Positions 35,336-43,711 of a stretch of DNA of 64,000 nucleotides are shown piece by piece. Where the stretch lies: the NCBI GenBank assembly GCA_951812525.1, contig OX638316.1, forward strand, positions 1,770,630-1,834,629, given 5' to 3'. The first letter of the stretch is position 1, and each line of letters starts with the position of its first letter. The DNA comes from an uncultured Poribacteria bacterium (GTDB lineage: Bacteria > Poribacteria > WGA-4E > WGA-3G). The notes under the pieces were generated by a model that searched no databases, was not told where the DNA came from, and was given only the letters and a program-made list of their open reading frames with translations. The translations under genes were made by a program, and so were the position numbers.

Positions 35336-38143
35336 CTATTTCAAAATCACCATTTTCCGTAGGAAGGACAGCTGATCCGCTTGGAGTTGGTAGAAATAAA
35401 TACCGCTTGCAACACGCTCACCAACATTATTTCTTCCGTTCCAATAGGCGGCACGGTTCTTGTTGGTGTAGTAGCCTTCCTGCTGATGTCCGAGGTTTAA
35501 ACGCCGGACGACGGTGCCGCGTGTGTCATAGATAGTAATATGCACGTCACTCGGATTGGCTAACTGATATGGCATCCACGTCTCGGGGTTGAAGGGGTTA
35601 GGATAGTTGGCAAACAACTGTGTCTCTTTGGGAATCAGTGATACTAAGAGACGTTGAAGGTTGGCAATGCCGTGTTGGAAGGCAACGGATCCGTCATTTT
35701 CAAGCTCCGCGTGTTCTATCCACGCCTGTACCGTCGCAGCGTCGAAACCCTGTATAGCGTTCATGGCAAGCATAGAAGGCGCAGCAGTCGTGGTATCACC
35801 GAAATGTTGTGCGACGAGAACGAGGTCAAGGATATTGACGACGCCATCGCCGTTGACATCCGGGACATCTTTGCCGAAGGCATTGGCGACGGCAACGAGG
35901 TCAAGCACATTTACCTGTCCATCTCTATTGACATCCCAAGCGGGTATAAGCTGAACGGTGAGCACCTGTTGTGTTGCTGGTGTGTTTGGGTTGTTTGCGT
36001 CATCCGCTGCAACATTCTCGTTGACATTAAGAATAACGGTGCCGCTGGTCGTCGGTGTAATCATTGCTGTGTAGGTCATTGCATCTTCACTTGCTGTCCA
36101 TGCGGTAATTGTCGCCGTTGCTGTACCGCTGATGGAAACATCCGTTTGCCTGAAATCAGAGACGGGTTCTGTGAAGCTAATGACGGCATCAAATGCTCCG
36201 TCTTGTGTATCTGAAGACACTGCAATACTGACCTCTGGACGTGTTCTGTCAGGGGGCACGACCTCTTTGAGATAGATTTCACCATCTAAGTCTGGGAGGG
36301 TGTGCCAACGTTTGTTTTCCACGCCGCTTGCCACACCCGACACCTTCTCAGGGAGTTGTATCATCCGTGGTTTTCCGCTGCGGTTATAGACTGCCCACCC
36401 GTTGGTAAACTCACGGATAAACAGACCTTCAATTGAGATGTTTTTAGGAGTTATGTAGAGTTGGGCTTTCTCACCGACAGGACGACCAAGCGGCGCATCC
36501 CAGAAATCATACCAATAATGTTGGTGTGTATGATCACCCGGTTCGCCACGCTCGTGTTCAGCGGAGTGCCCCTCCCATATCTCATAGAGATGCGTATGAT
36601 TTGAAGAGGCGATGCCACTGACAAAGTTGACATAACCATTTGAATGTGTAAGGCTCAGTGTAGTAAAGGCACGCATCCAACGTTGATTTGTGGGACTATC
36701 AAGAGGTACCCTTTTATCTGCCCAACCTTCCAAGCAATTGATTTGCGGTTCACGAAAGTTCTGCTCTGACCATAACAACGTGCTTTCCATGTTAGCGAGC
36801 CCTGCGTGATGGCGACCATCTATGGTCTCCATAAAAGTGCCATTTACATAGGGTGCAGAACGCGGAATCTTGGTGTAATTTGTGTTGACGATAATCAGAA
36901 AATCGTTCCTGCTGACTCCCTCGCGGATACGCCGAAGCAATGAAATCGCTGCTTTCCCGACATCACCTGCATAATAACGGATAAAAGGTTCTTCCTGCCA
37001 TTCATCTCCGTGCCATTCATCCCGCCACCAATCCAAGAAAATGCCATCATAGAGTCCGCATTTGGCAATCTCAATCGCTTGTCCAACAAAGTAGTCTTGC
37101 ACTTCCGGTAATGTGAAGTCAATAAGAAATGCCCCCCATCCAACATCTTCGATTCTGTTTCCTAATTCATCCCTCAACCAAAAGGGGGAATCCTCTGGAT
37201 ATACACTCGGATGTGCAGCGTAATAGTCTAACGTAACAAGAAAAATCATATTTGGATTCCGAGCAAGCATCGCATCCTGCTGTTTCTTTGCGAATTCAAA
37301 GTCTCCAAAGATTTTCACACCCTCAGGGGTCGCACGCCACCGCAATCCATATCTCAGCCCAGTGAAGCGTAAGTCGTGGTATGCTAAGCGGTCATCCCAT
37401 GATAGACTTGGTAAGTTGATAATATTTGCCCATGCTGAGAAAATTGAAGGATAGTCACGATCCTCAATTCGCTCAGAAACTGGTATACTCTCTAAGTTAC
37501 AAGATTCATCGTACACGAATTCTGTCAACTTCGATGTTGGGATAGCAGAAACATCGCCAGCTAAATTGCCATTAATTATGAGCACTTCAAGGTTCACCAA
37601 TCCCGCAAGCGGTGAGAAATCTTCAATCTGATTGTTGCTAAGTGAAAGGTCTCTTAGATTCACCAACCCCGCAAGGGGCGAAACATCGACGATCTGGTTG
37701 CTCCACAAACCCAGCACCTCAAGGCTTACAAGCCCAGCAAGCGGTGAAACATCTGAAATGGCGTTGCCTCCCAAATCCAAGAATGTGAGTTTCGTCAAAC
37801 TCGCAAGCGGGCGAAGGTCCTGGATACGATTTTGTGCAACAATAAGAACTTCAAGGTTTATAGCATACTCTAAACCTGTGAGATCGCTGATCTTTTCAGT
37901 TATCTGAAGTCTCAATATATCTAGCACAGCCAATTGCAGCATATCCGCTTTCGTCAAGGGTATATTTGTATCTATTTCAAGTTCCTGACGAACAGCCTGC
38001 CGGAGATTCGGGTCCGGCATCCAGTTTTCTTCTTGAGCGAAAGTTGCTACAGAAAAGCAAAAAAGTATGATAGCGACGATGCAAAGTTCCCGTCCGAGTT
38101 TAAGTCGAGGTTTGAGGTTGATGAAATAGTGTTGATTTCGCAT
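35336..38143 (-). CDS. Secreted LRR, glycosidase-like, Ig-like, dockerin-like protein with FlgD-like C-terminal domain
   Basis: 935 residues from the ATG at 38143; the frame to 38206 reads through a dockerin remnant. A signal peptide is followed by LRRs (about 65-235: LTKLTFLDLGGNAISDVSPL), then a TIM-barrel region resembling hypothetical glycosyl hydrolases of the GHL15 type (CGLYDGIFLDWWRDEW, with Asp as candidate acid; FTTLSLTHSNGYVNF). Next are an Ig-like sandwich (VSIAVSSDTQDGAF), a dockerin-like pair (DVNRDGQVNVLDL, DVNGDGVVNILDL) and the FlgD/T9SS-like end (NYPNPFNPETWMPYQ, ASGIYFYQLQADQ). Its LRR and barrel parts are paralogous to the adjacent sigma fusion. Probably a surface glycan-recognising or degrading protein. 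Confidence 0.8.
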   Translation of the reverse strand: MRNQHYFINLKPRLKLGRELCIVAIILFCFSVATFAQEENWMPDPNLRQAVRQELEIDTNIPLTKADMLQLAVLDILRLQITEKISDLTGLEYAINLEVLIVAQNRIQDLRPLASLTKLTFLDLGGNAISDVSPLAGLVSLEVLGLWSNQIVDVSPLAGLVNLRDLSLSNNQIEDFSPLAGLVNLEVLIINGNLAGDVSAIPTSKLTEFVYDESCNLESIPVSERIEDRDYPSIFSAWANIINLPSLSWDDRLAYHDLRFTGLRYGLRWRATPEGVKIFGDFEFAKKQQDAMLARNPNMIFLVTLDYYAAHPSVYPEDSPFWLRDELGNRIEDVGWGAFLIDFTLPEVQDYFVGQAIEIAKCGLYDGIFLDWWRDEWHGDEWQEEPFIRYYAGDVGKAAISLLRRIREGVSRNDFLIIVNTNYTKIPRSAPYVNGTFMETIDGRHHAGLANMESTLLWSEQNFREPQINCLEGWADKRVPLDSPTNQRWMRAFTTLSLTHSNGYVNFVSGIASSNHTHLYEIWEGHSAEHERGEPGDHTHQHYWYDFWDAPLGRPVGEKAQLYITPKNISIEGLFIREFTNGWAVYNRSGKPRMIQLPEKVSGVASGVENKRWHTLPDLDGEIYLKEVVPPDRTRPEVSIAVSSDTQDGAFDAVISFTEPVSDFRQTDVSISGTATATITAWTASEDAMTYTAMITPTTSGTVILNVNENVAADDANNPNTPATQQVLTVQLIPAWDVNRDGQVNVLDLVAVANAFGKDVPDVNGDGVVNILDLVLVAQHFGDTTTAAPSMLAMNAIQGFDAATVQAWIEHAELENDGSVAFQHGIANLQRLLVSLIPKETQLFANYPNPFNPETWMPYQLANPSDVHITIYDTRGTVVRRLNLGHQQEGYYTNKNRAAYWNGRNNVGERVASGIYFYQLQADQLSFLRKMVILK
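37632..37907. repeat. 276-bp repeat within LRR coding region, copy 1
   Basis: Nearly the same sequence as 39634-39909 in the same orientation, spanning LRRs of both neighbouring genes. Translated on the antisense strand the two differ at only 7 of 91 positions, far less than the flanking domains, which points to recent duplication or gene conversion. Confidence 0.75.
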
Positions 38144-38164
38144 ATTATCCTCCAAATACGTTTG

Positions 38165-38226
38165 AGATGATGAGACGATAAAGAACATTGACACTGCTAT
38201 CGCCATTGAGATCGGCAGATGCGTCT
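38165..38226 (-). pseudogene. In-frame dockerin-like remnant after the sigma-LRR fusion stop
   Basis: Directly after the TAG of the sigma-LRR-glycosidase gene, the same frame continues SADLNGDSSVNVLY, the first calcium loop of a dockerin-like pair. A nonsense change, or loss of sequence, seems to have cut this end from the protein. Confidence 0.65.
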
Positions 38227-38228
38227 AG

Positions 38229-40988
38229 CTATTTCAGGTAGATTTCACCGTCTAAATCATGAAGGTGATGTGTTGTGCTTCTGACGCCGCTATGGATACC
38301 TGTCGCGGGTTCTGGTAACTGGATTTCTCTCGTCTTTCCGCTGCGATTGTATACTGCCCAACCGTTGGTGAACTCACGGATGAAGAGCCCTTCGATAGAG
38401 ACGCCTTCCTTATTATTGTAGAGTTGCCCTTTTTCACCGATAGGTTTGCCGAGCGGGGCATCCCAGAAAGGGTGCCAGTGAACAACAGGTTCACCACCGT
38501 TCGGGTTAATAGATGAGGAAAATAAGCGAAATTTATATTCCACATAGCCATCTGAATGTGTTAAACTCAGCGTCGTAAAAATACGCATCCACTGCTGATT
38601 TCGTGGGGAATCTGGTGGTTCTCCCTCAATCCCTAATCCAGTCAAACCATTGATGTGTGGTTCTCGGAGATGGTTTTCTGACCAAATTACGGCTTCTTCA
38701 ATACTTGGAAGACTCTCCCGACTATAGCCGAGAGTGCGATACTGTTTATCGACATCTGTCATTTCACTAAGCGGTATTTCAAAGGTAGGAAATGTTTCCC
38801 TGTACGTGCCGTTAATATATTCTGCCCATCTCGGGATCTTATCTTTGTTAGCGTTTACCATTATCAAGAAATCGTCATCTACCGTGGAGCGAATGCCTTG
38901 CAAGATTTTATCACGTGCGACGTGTTCTGCTTCAAGTGTTCGATACTCACGAAGCCTTCGCCCTTCACTCCAATGATCAAGGAAGATTCCGTCAAACAAT
39001 CCGCACGATGCGATAGCCTTCGCTTGGTTGACCGCCCATTTTTGCGTTTCAGGCAATGTAAAATCCAACAACGCCTCACCCCAACTATCTACAATACGAT
39101 TGCCATTTTCGTCCCGAAGCCAAAGGTCTTGTAGAATACCATCTTCAGGATATCTATAGGCAGGTAGACCACTGAAATATACAACCGGAACAAGGAGTAT
39201 CGCATTGGGGTTAAACGCCAAAAGCGCATCTCGCCGCTCTTTAGCTCTTTGGAAATCGCCAATCAGATGAACGCCAGCCTTGGTAGTTTTGAACTTAAGA
39301 TCCAGTGTTTCAGGACAACAAAAATAAAGATCGAAGTAAGCTATAGGTTCATCTGCTGATAACCACGGAAGCTTCGGTAGTATAGGTGGGCGGTTTCTGA
39401 CGGAAGACCATGATCCGAAGATGGATGGATATTCGCGGACTTCAACCCGGGGTATAACGGGGGGTCTGGGCAATTCACATTCTGAAGCGGTACTGCCCGG
39501 ATTACCTTCAGAATGCAGAACCTCTATATTGGTGAGTTTTGTGAGTAGTGAAAGGTCAACGATCCCATTGTTACGTACATTCAATTCCCCCAAACTTGTC
39601 AAGGCAACAAGCGATAAAATGTCGGTAATCTGATTGTTGCTAAGTGAAAGGTCTCTTAGGTTCACCAACCCCGCAAGGGGCGAAACATCGACGATCTGGT
39701 TGCTCCACAAACCCAGCACCTCAAGGATTACAAGCCCAGCAAGCGGTGAAACATCTGAAATGGCGTTGCCTCCCAAATCTAAGAATGTGAGTTTCGTCAA
39801 ACTCGCAAGTGGACGGATGTCTTGGATACGATTTTGTGCAACAATAAGAAGTTCCAAGTTTATGGCATGCTCCAAACCTGTGAGATCGCCGATCTTTTCA
39901 GTTATCTGAAGTTTTACTGTATCTAACGCAACCAGTTGGAGCATATCCGCTTCTGTCAAGGGTATATCGGTATCTACTTCAAGTTCTTGACGAACCGCCT
40001 CTCGCAGTGCAGCATCCGGCATCCAGTGTGTCTCCGAAACTCTAAGTGAATCTTCTTCCGAGGCATTGGGCATTGCATCCCTTTCAGAAGTTTGTAAACC
40101 CGCATTACTGCTTTTACCAGCAGTCGCAGTACGTCCCCCCTGATTTCGCACAGCCGGCTTCGACACAATATCAAGGACGATAGCGGTATCAACAATTTCA
40201 ATGGTAGGTTCAGACGCCGCATCGAAACTATAGGGTCTCTGAAAACGGATGAGGTGTTGATTGCTCACACCCAGCAGCAAGGCAACCAAAATTACGGCTG
40301 TGCCAAAAGCAACCCATGGCAACAACGGTTTCCCAGTTGGAGTCGGTGTGGGTTTGAGACCGGCAACTTGCCGCATGATGTTCTTGGCGAAGTCAGCAGG
40401 GAATTGTACACTACCGAGTATTTCGCTAATCAAGATTTCTTCGTCACCCTGTAATCGTTTCCGTGCTCGATGGAGCCGACTATGGATTGTGTTCACCGAC
40501 ACCCCCAAGAGTTTGCCTATATCCTTTGTTGCCATTTCACCCAGATAATGGAGCGTCACAACTGTGCGTTCACTCTCTGGCAATTTTTCGAGAAGCTTCT
40601 TGACGATTTGATAACGTCGTTTGGTTGCTTCTGTTTCACGTTCATCTGATACATAACGCGCATATGCCGATCTTTCTATGTCTTCCATAGGTGTGGTCTC
40701 CAGCGACTGCATGGTAGATTTTTGCTTTTTCAGCCAATTCATGCAAAGCCGGTTGGCAATGACATAGAGCCATCCAGCAAATAGGTTGGGATTCCTAAGA
40801 GTTGAGAGTTTTTTGTAGACTTGGATGAAAGTGTCTTGTGTAATCTCTTCGGCATAGTGAAAATCACCAATCTTTCGCCAGACAAGCGCATGAATTCCCT
40901 TCTGATACTTTTCCACCAAAACACCAAACGCCGAATCGTCGCCAGATAAAATATCGTGAATCAGTTGAACATCGTTTTCTCTCTCCAC
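38229..40988 (-). CDS. ECF sigma factor fused through a membrane helix to LRRs and a glycosidase-like domain
   Basis: 919 residues. Sigma regions 2 and 4 fill residues 1-190 (KYQKGIHALVWRKIGDFHYA; TKDIGKLLGVSVNTIHSRLHRAR). A transmembrane helix spans 222-243 (LLPWVAFGTAVILVALLLGV). LRRs fill about 320-495, and a GHL15-like barrel about 520-919 (CGLFDGIFLDHWSEG, FTTLSLTHSDGYVEY). Up to residue 260 it closely matches the fusion at 28024; beyond residue 320 it matches the secreted protein at 35336. So it is a chimera of a sigma-TM head and a surface-protein body. Expected topology: sigma inside, LRR-barrel outside. It ends at a TAG after HDLDGEIYLK, with an in-frame dockerin remnant beyond. The conserved box (41172) lies about 185 bases upstream. 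Confidence 0.85.
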   Translation of the reverse strand: MERENDVQLIHDILSGDDSAFGVLVEKYQKGIHALVWRKIGDFHYAEEITQDTFIQVYKKLSTLRNPNLFAGWLYVIANRLCMNWLKKQKSTMQSLETTPMEDIERSAYARYVSDERETEATKRRYQIVKKLLEKLPESERTVVTLHYLGEMATKDIGKLLGVSVNTIHSRLHRARKRLQGDEEILISEILGSVQFPADFAKNIMRQVAGLKPTPTPTGKPLLPWVAFGTAVILVALLLGVSNQHLIRFQRPYSFDAASEPTIEIVDTAIVLDIVSKPAVRNQGGRTATAGKSSNAGLQTSERDAMPNASEEDSLRVSETHWMPDAALREAVRQELEVDTDIPLTEADMLQLVALDTVKLQITEKIGDLTGLEHAINLELLIVAQNRIQDIRPLASLTKLTFLDLGGNAISDVSPLAGLVILEVLGLWSNQIVDVSPLAGLVNLRDLSLSNNQITDILSLVALTSLGELNVRNNGIVDLSLLTKLTNIEVLHSEGNPGSTASECELPRPPVIPRVEVREYPSIFGSWSSVRNRPPILPKLPWLSADEPIAYFDLYFCCPETLDLKFKTTKAGVHLIGDFQRAKERRDALLAFNPNAILLVPVVYFSGLPAYRYPEDGILQDLWLRDENGNRIVDSWGEALLDFTLPETQKWAVNQAKAIASCGLFDGIFLDHWSEGRRLREYRTLEAEHVARDKILQGIRSTVDDDFLIMVNANKDKIPRWAEYINGTYRETFPTFEIPLSEMTDVDKQYRTLGYSRESLPSIEEAVIWSENHLREPHINGLTGLGIEGEPPDSPRNQQWMRIFTTLSLTHSDGYVEYKFRLFSSSINPNGGEPVVHWHPFWDAPLGKPIGEKGQLYNNKEGVSIEGLFIREFTNGWAVYNRSGKTREIQLPEPATGIHSGVRSTTHHLHDLDGEIYLK
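39634..39909. repeat. 276-bp repeat within LRR coding region, copy 2
   Basis: Partner of 37632-37907; see there. It encodes the LRRs of the sigma fusion protein. Confidence 0.75.
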
Positions 40989-41171
40989 GAATCTCCTCCT
41001 AATAAACTGATTCGGGATGTTGCATTCCCCTGTCGTCGTTTGTCCCTTTTCGCACGCGATGATTTATCTAGTGCCTTCGATCAGTCGCATGTCATTGTGC
41101 CTTGGGTTCCATCCGCCGGAAACGGAAACTGGACATGTGGACAAACGCAAACCTTGATGGCATTATATTAT

Positions 41172-41208
41172 TTAAAGACACAATTTTAAGTGGAATGCTT
41201 ACATAATG
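41172..41208 (-). promoter_or_regulatory. Conserved upstream box, copy b
   Basis: On the - strand: ATTATGTAAGCATTCC then TTAAAATTGTGTCTTTAAA. It lies in the gap 40989-41406, which has no gene, and faces the sigma-LRR fusion gene. Confidence 0.6.
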
Positions 41209-41334
41209 TGAAAAAAAATGAAAATCTTTGGATTTTTTGGAAGTTGTTTGGTGGGTATCGGGTTCAGAATGCACGCTAAATCGTCGATTGTTAAAGTGTT
41301 GGCGTATTAGGAATAGCGGCAGATTCTGTTTCCA

Positions 41335-41365
41335 CAAAAAAAGGCGAGGCATGGTGACCTCGCCT
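41335..41365 (-). terminator. Intrinsic terminator after truncated WD40 copy
   Basis: On the - strand: AGGCGAGG, an 8-base loop, CCTCGCCT, then seven to eight T. It lies 42 bases past the stop at 41407, the same distance as the terminator after the full-length WD40 paralogue. Confidence 0.8.
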
Positions 41366-41406
41366 AACAAAAGTGAGAGTATTGTTTAAACTTTATCAGT
41401 TTTGGG

Positions 41407-41982
41407 TTATTTCCGGATCAGCATTTTGCGGGTTGCGGAGAAGTCGCCAGCATTGATGGTGTAGAGATAGACACCACTACTCACAGGTTCTCCTATCTGG
41501 TTCCGTCCATCCCAATAAACGGCTTTTGATTGTGAGGAGTAATTGCCTGCAGGGATTGTTCCCGGCGATAAGTGACGCACCAATTGACCTATGGAATTAT
41601 AAATCTGAATCGTGACATAACTTTCATCTATGAGTTGGAACGGGATCCACGTTTCCGGGTTGAAAGGGTTGGGAAAGTTTTGTAAGAGTTGATTCCGCTT
41701 TACTGCCCCTAACATCACGATCTGCTTGCCTTTAGGATCAATAGCGACAGGTTGTGAAGATAGCAGTGCCTTGGCGTCCCAAATCTGGATTTGCCCTGTA
41801 TTCGCGTATGAAAGCAGAATCGTTCCATCTCGGCTAACATCAAAATACTCTGGAATAGAGGGGTGATCGAGTTGAGTTTCTGCCTGCCAATTCCAAATTT
41901 GGAGGTGCCGCTCGCGGGCGGAGAAGAGATAACGACCGTCTGGACTAAAACGTACTGAGAAACCAGCATCCAGTGTTTTCAT
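41407..41982 (-). pseudogene. 5'-truncated WD40 / FlgD-like protein gene
   Basis: 191 codons matching the last quarter of the protein at 18575: RFSPDGRYLFSARERHLQIW, GTILLSYANTGQIQIWDAKALL, then AIDPKGKQIVMLGAVK, NFPNPFNPETWIPFQ, AVYWDGRNQIG, TINAGDFSATRKMLIRK. About 580 N-terminal residues, including the signal peptide, are lost. Yet the sigma-54 promoter and upstream dyad of the parent remain in place (42029-42045, 42116-42132), so the deletion removed only the 5' coding part. The start MKTLDAGF carries no signal peptide, so any product would stay in the cytoplasm. Confidence 0.8.
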
Positions 41983-42028
41983 GAGAAACCTTCGACAATT
42001 TCAGCTATGAAAAGTCTATTTGACCTAG

Positions 42029-42045
42029 AGCAATTTTCGTGCCAA
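42029..42045 (-). promoter_or_regulatory. Sigma-54 (-24/-12) promoter, copy 2
   Basis: TTGGCACGAAAATTGCT on the - strand, identical to copies 1 and 3. It lies 47 bases upstream of the truncated WD40 frame. Confidence 0.85.
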
Positions 42046-42115
42046 AGGCAATTACTTTCAAAACGCTTATATATGAGGATTTATCGTCGATATTGTGCGA
42101 TGTGTGGCTATTCAG

Positions 42116-42132
42116 TGTTCAATTTCTGGACA
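42116..42132. promoter_or_regulatory. Dyad upstream of sigma-54 promoter, copy 2
   Basis: TGTTCAATTTCTGGACA, an imperfect dyad 71 bases upstream of the -24 element, matching the position of the dyads at 21074 and 46898. Confidence 0.55.
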
Positions 42133-42250
42133 GTCGGAAAATAGGGATACCAGTTCACTTTTTTCGTCTCTCGTTGGTTTCCGTGAATACCGATGTATGT
42201 GCGTTCTGGACACTATGTGATTTCCATTTCCTTTTTAGTGCTTTGATCCG

Positions 42251-43294
42251 TTACCGGTTTGTTTGCTTGAGCCTGCCCCAGAGCGTAGTTTGTTTCTCTG
42301 TACTGGGAGAGACGGAAAAGAATGTTTCTGGCACCCATGCTAGATCCAAACCGAGTGAGAATCCATTCGCCAGCTCAATGGGTTCAGTGGCTTTACCTGT
42401 AGCCTTTACGAGATGGATCGCGCTATCGCCAAAGACTTCATTGATGGGGAGTCTCTCACCGGGTTTCAGCCAGCGGACTATCTTTTTGAAGCCATAGGCG
42501 ATCCACTGTCCATCGGGCGACCATGCTGGCTGACTGGCATCAGCACCTGCTCCTACTCGCGTAAGTTTTCGGAGATTGCTACCATCGGCATCCATAACGT
42601 AGATGTTGATGCCTTGATCTCCAGGATTCCCAGCAGCGTATGCAATCTGTTTGCCATCCGGCGACCATGAGCAGCCCGATAAGTTTCGAGCCCCTTTGAT
42701 TTGTTTCGATCTACCTCCATCAGCAGTCATTCTGTAGAGAAAATGGCGTCCAGGAACGCCTACAGCGTGGTGCCCGCCGCGATAGGAATCATAGACAATC
42801 CATTGGCTGTCTGGCGACCACGCGTGGTTTTGGTTGTCTCCCTTATTTGTCAATCGCCTGAGATTTGAACCATTTACATTGATTCTGTAGATATCCATAT
42901 TCCCCGTCCGATCCGAGACGAAGGCGATCCATTTGCCGTTAGGCGACCACGCAGGCCATAGGTCTCTACTGGGATGGTCTATCAACTTACGGATCTTCTC
43001 GCTTCTGATGTCCATCACGTAGATGTCCGGACTCCCAGCATGATTGGAGTGATATGCGAAAAAACGTCCATCCGGTGACCATGTGGGAGACGCTTTGTTA
43101 TCCGTGTTGGTTTCGATCCTTCGGAGATTCTGCCCTGTGCTATCAATGAGATAGAGATTAGATTTTCCTTCGTGCTTAGAAGTAAAAGAGAGTATCCTAT
43201 CTCTGGCTCCCTCTGCATTTTTAGTCAAAAGACTGATACTTAACAACAACGCAATCCCAAACATCGCATAAATCCGTATGTGTTTTATTGCCAT
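42251..43294 (-). CDS. Exported TolB-like PD40 propeller protein with WG-LK tail
   Basis: 347 residues from the ATG at 43294 (AAGGAGG five bases upstream). A signal peptide (MFGIALLLSISLLTKNAEG) precedes six PD40 blades: FTSKHEGKSNLYLIDSTGQNL, TWSPDGRFFAYHSNHAG, AWSPNGKWIAFVSDRTG, AWSPDSQWIVYDSYRGG, SWSPDGKQIAYAAG, AWSPDGQWIAYGFKK. This is the TolB propeller without its partner domains. It ends SVSPSTEKQTTLWGRLKQ, the tail shared with five proteins. Parent of the shortened copy at 30987. The conserved box (43371-43407) lies about 80 bases upstream. Confidence 0.8.
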   Translation of the reverse strand: MAIKHIRIYAMFGIALLLSISLLTKNAEGARDRILSFTSKHEGKSNLYLIDSTGQNLRRIETNTDNKASPTWSPDGRFFAYHSNHAGSPDIYVMDIRSEKIRKLIDHPSRDLWPAWSPNGKWIAFVSDRTGNMDIYRINVNGSNLRRLTNKGDNQNHAWSPDSQWIVYDSYRGGHHAVGVPGRHFLYRMTADGGRSKQIKGARNLSGCSWSPDGKQIAYAAGNPGDQGINIYVMDADGSNLRKLTRVGAGADASQPAWSPDGQWIAYGFKKIVRWLKPGERLPINEVFGDSAIHLVKATGKATEPIELANGFSLGLDLAWVPETFFSVSPSTEKQTTLWGRLKQTNR

Positions 43295-43370
43295 GAGGTC
43301 CTCCTTGTTCAATTCTACTGGAGAGTAAATAGATGTAAGTCTAAATCAAACCATAATATTATTGTACTAC

Positions 43371-43407
43371 TAAGGACACAATTTTTCGCGGGATGATTGC
43401 ATAAAAT
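43371..43407 (-). promoter_or_regulatory. Conserved upstream box, copy c
   Basis: On the - strand: ATTTTATGCAATCATCC then GAAAAATTGTGTCCTTA, followed 17 bases after TTGTGT by TATTAT, a possible -35/-10 pair. It faces the PD40 gene ending at 42251. Confidence 0.6.
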
Positions 43408-43537
43408 AAAAAATGGTATCTGGATTTTTTAGCAGTTATCCGGTGGATTCGGATTCCGGAGGCAGGATAAATCACTGGTTGGTAGAGTCTGGAAGTTGAT
43501 CCATAGTGGATGTACTGAAAGGTATTTTAAATGGAAA

Positions 43538-43556
43538 GCGAGGCACAGAACCTCGC
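43538..43556. repeat. Hairpin of the GCGAGG family
   Basis: GCGAGG, 7-base loop, CCTCGC. It lies the same distance past the remnant at 43598 as the terminators after the other WD40/FlgD copies and is probably the decayed terminator of that lost gene. Confidence 0.55.
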
Positions 43557-43597
43557 TGGCGGGGTATTTTGATGTATTAGCATCTCCACTTATTTCC

Positions 43598-43688
43598 CTA
43601 TAGAAGCATTTCACGAATAGCAGAAAAGTCGCCTGCGTTGATGGTATAGAAATAGACCTCACTGCTCACGAATTCTCCAGTCTGGTGA
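43598..43688 (-). pseudogene. Remnant of a third FlgD-like domain gene
   Basis: On the - strand about 27 codons read GEFVSSEVYFYTINAGDFSA then IREMLL-stop, matching GELISSGIYLYTINAGDFSATRKML of the WD40 proteins. The rest of the gene is gone. It lies in the gap between the Ycf48-like lipoprotein gene and the PD40 gene, which (43295-43711) has no other coding content. Confidence 0.75.
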
Positions 43689-43711
43689 GAAACAAAAGCA
43701 GTGTATTGAAC

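Noticed and set aside
25127-41982. Dockerin-like pairs as proof of a cellulosome
   Set aside because: No cohesin domain or scaffoldin is visible, and these loops also occur as general calcium-binding linkers in surface proteins of this type.
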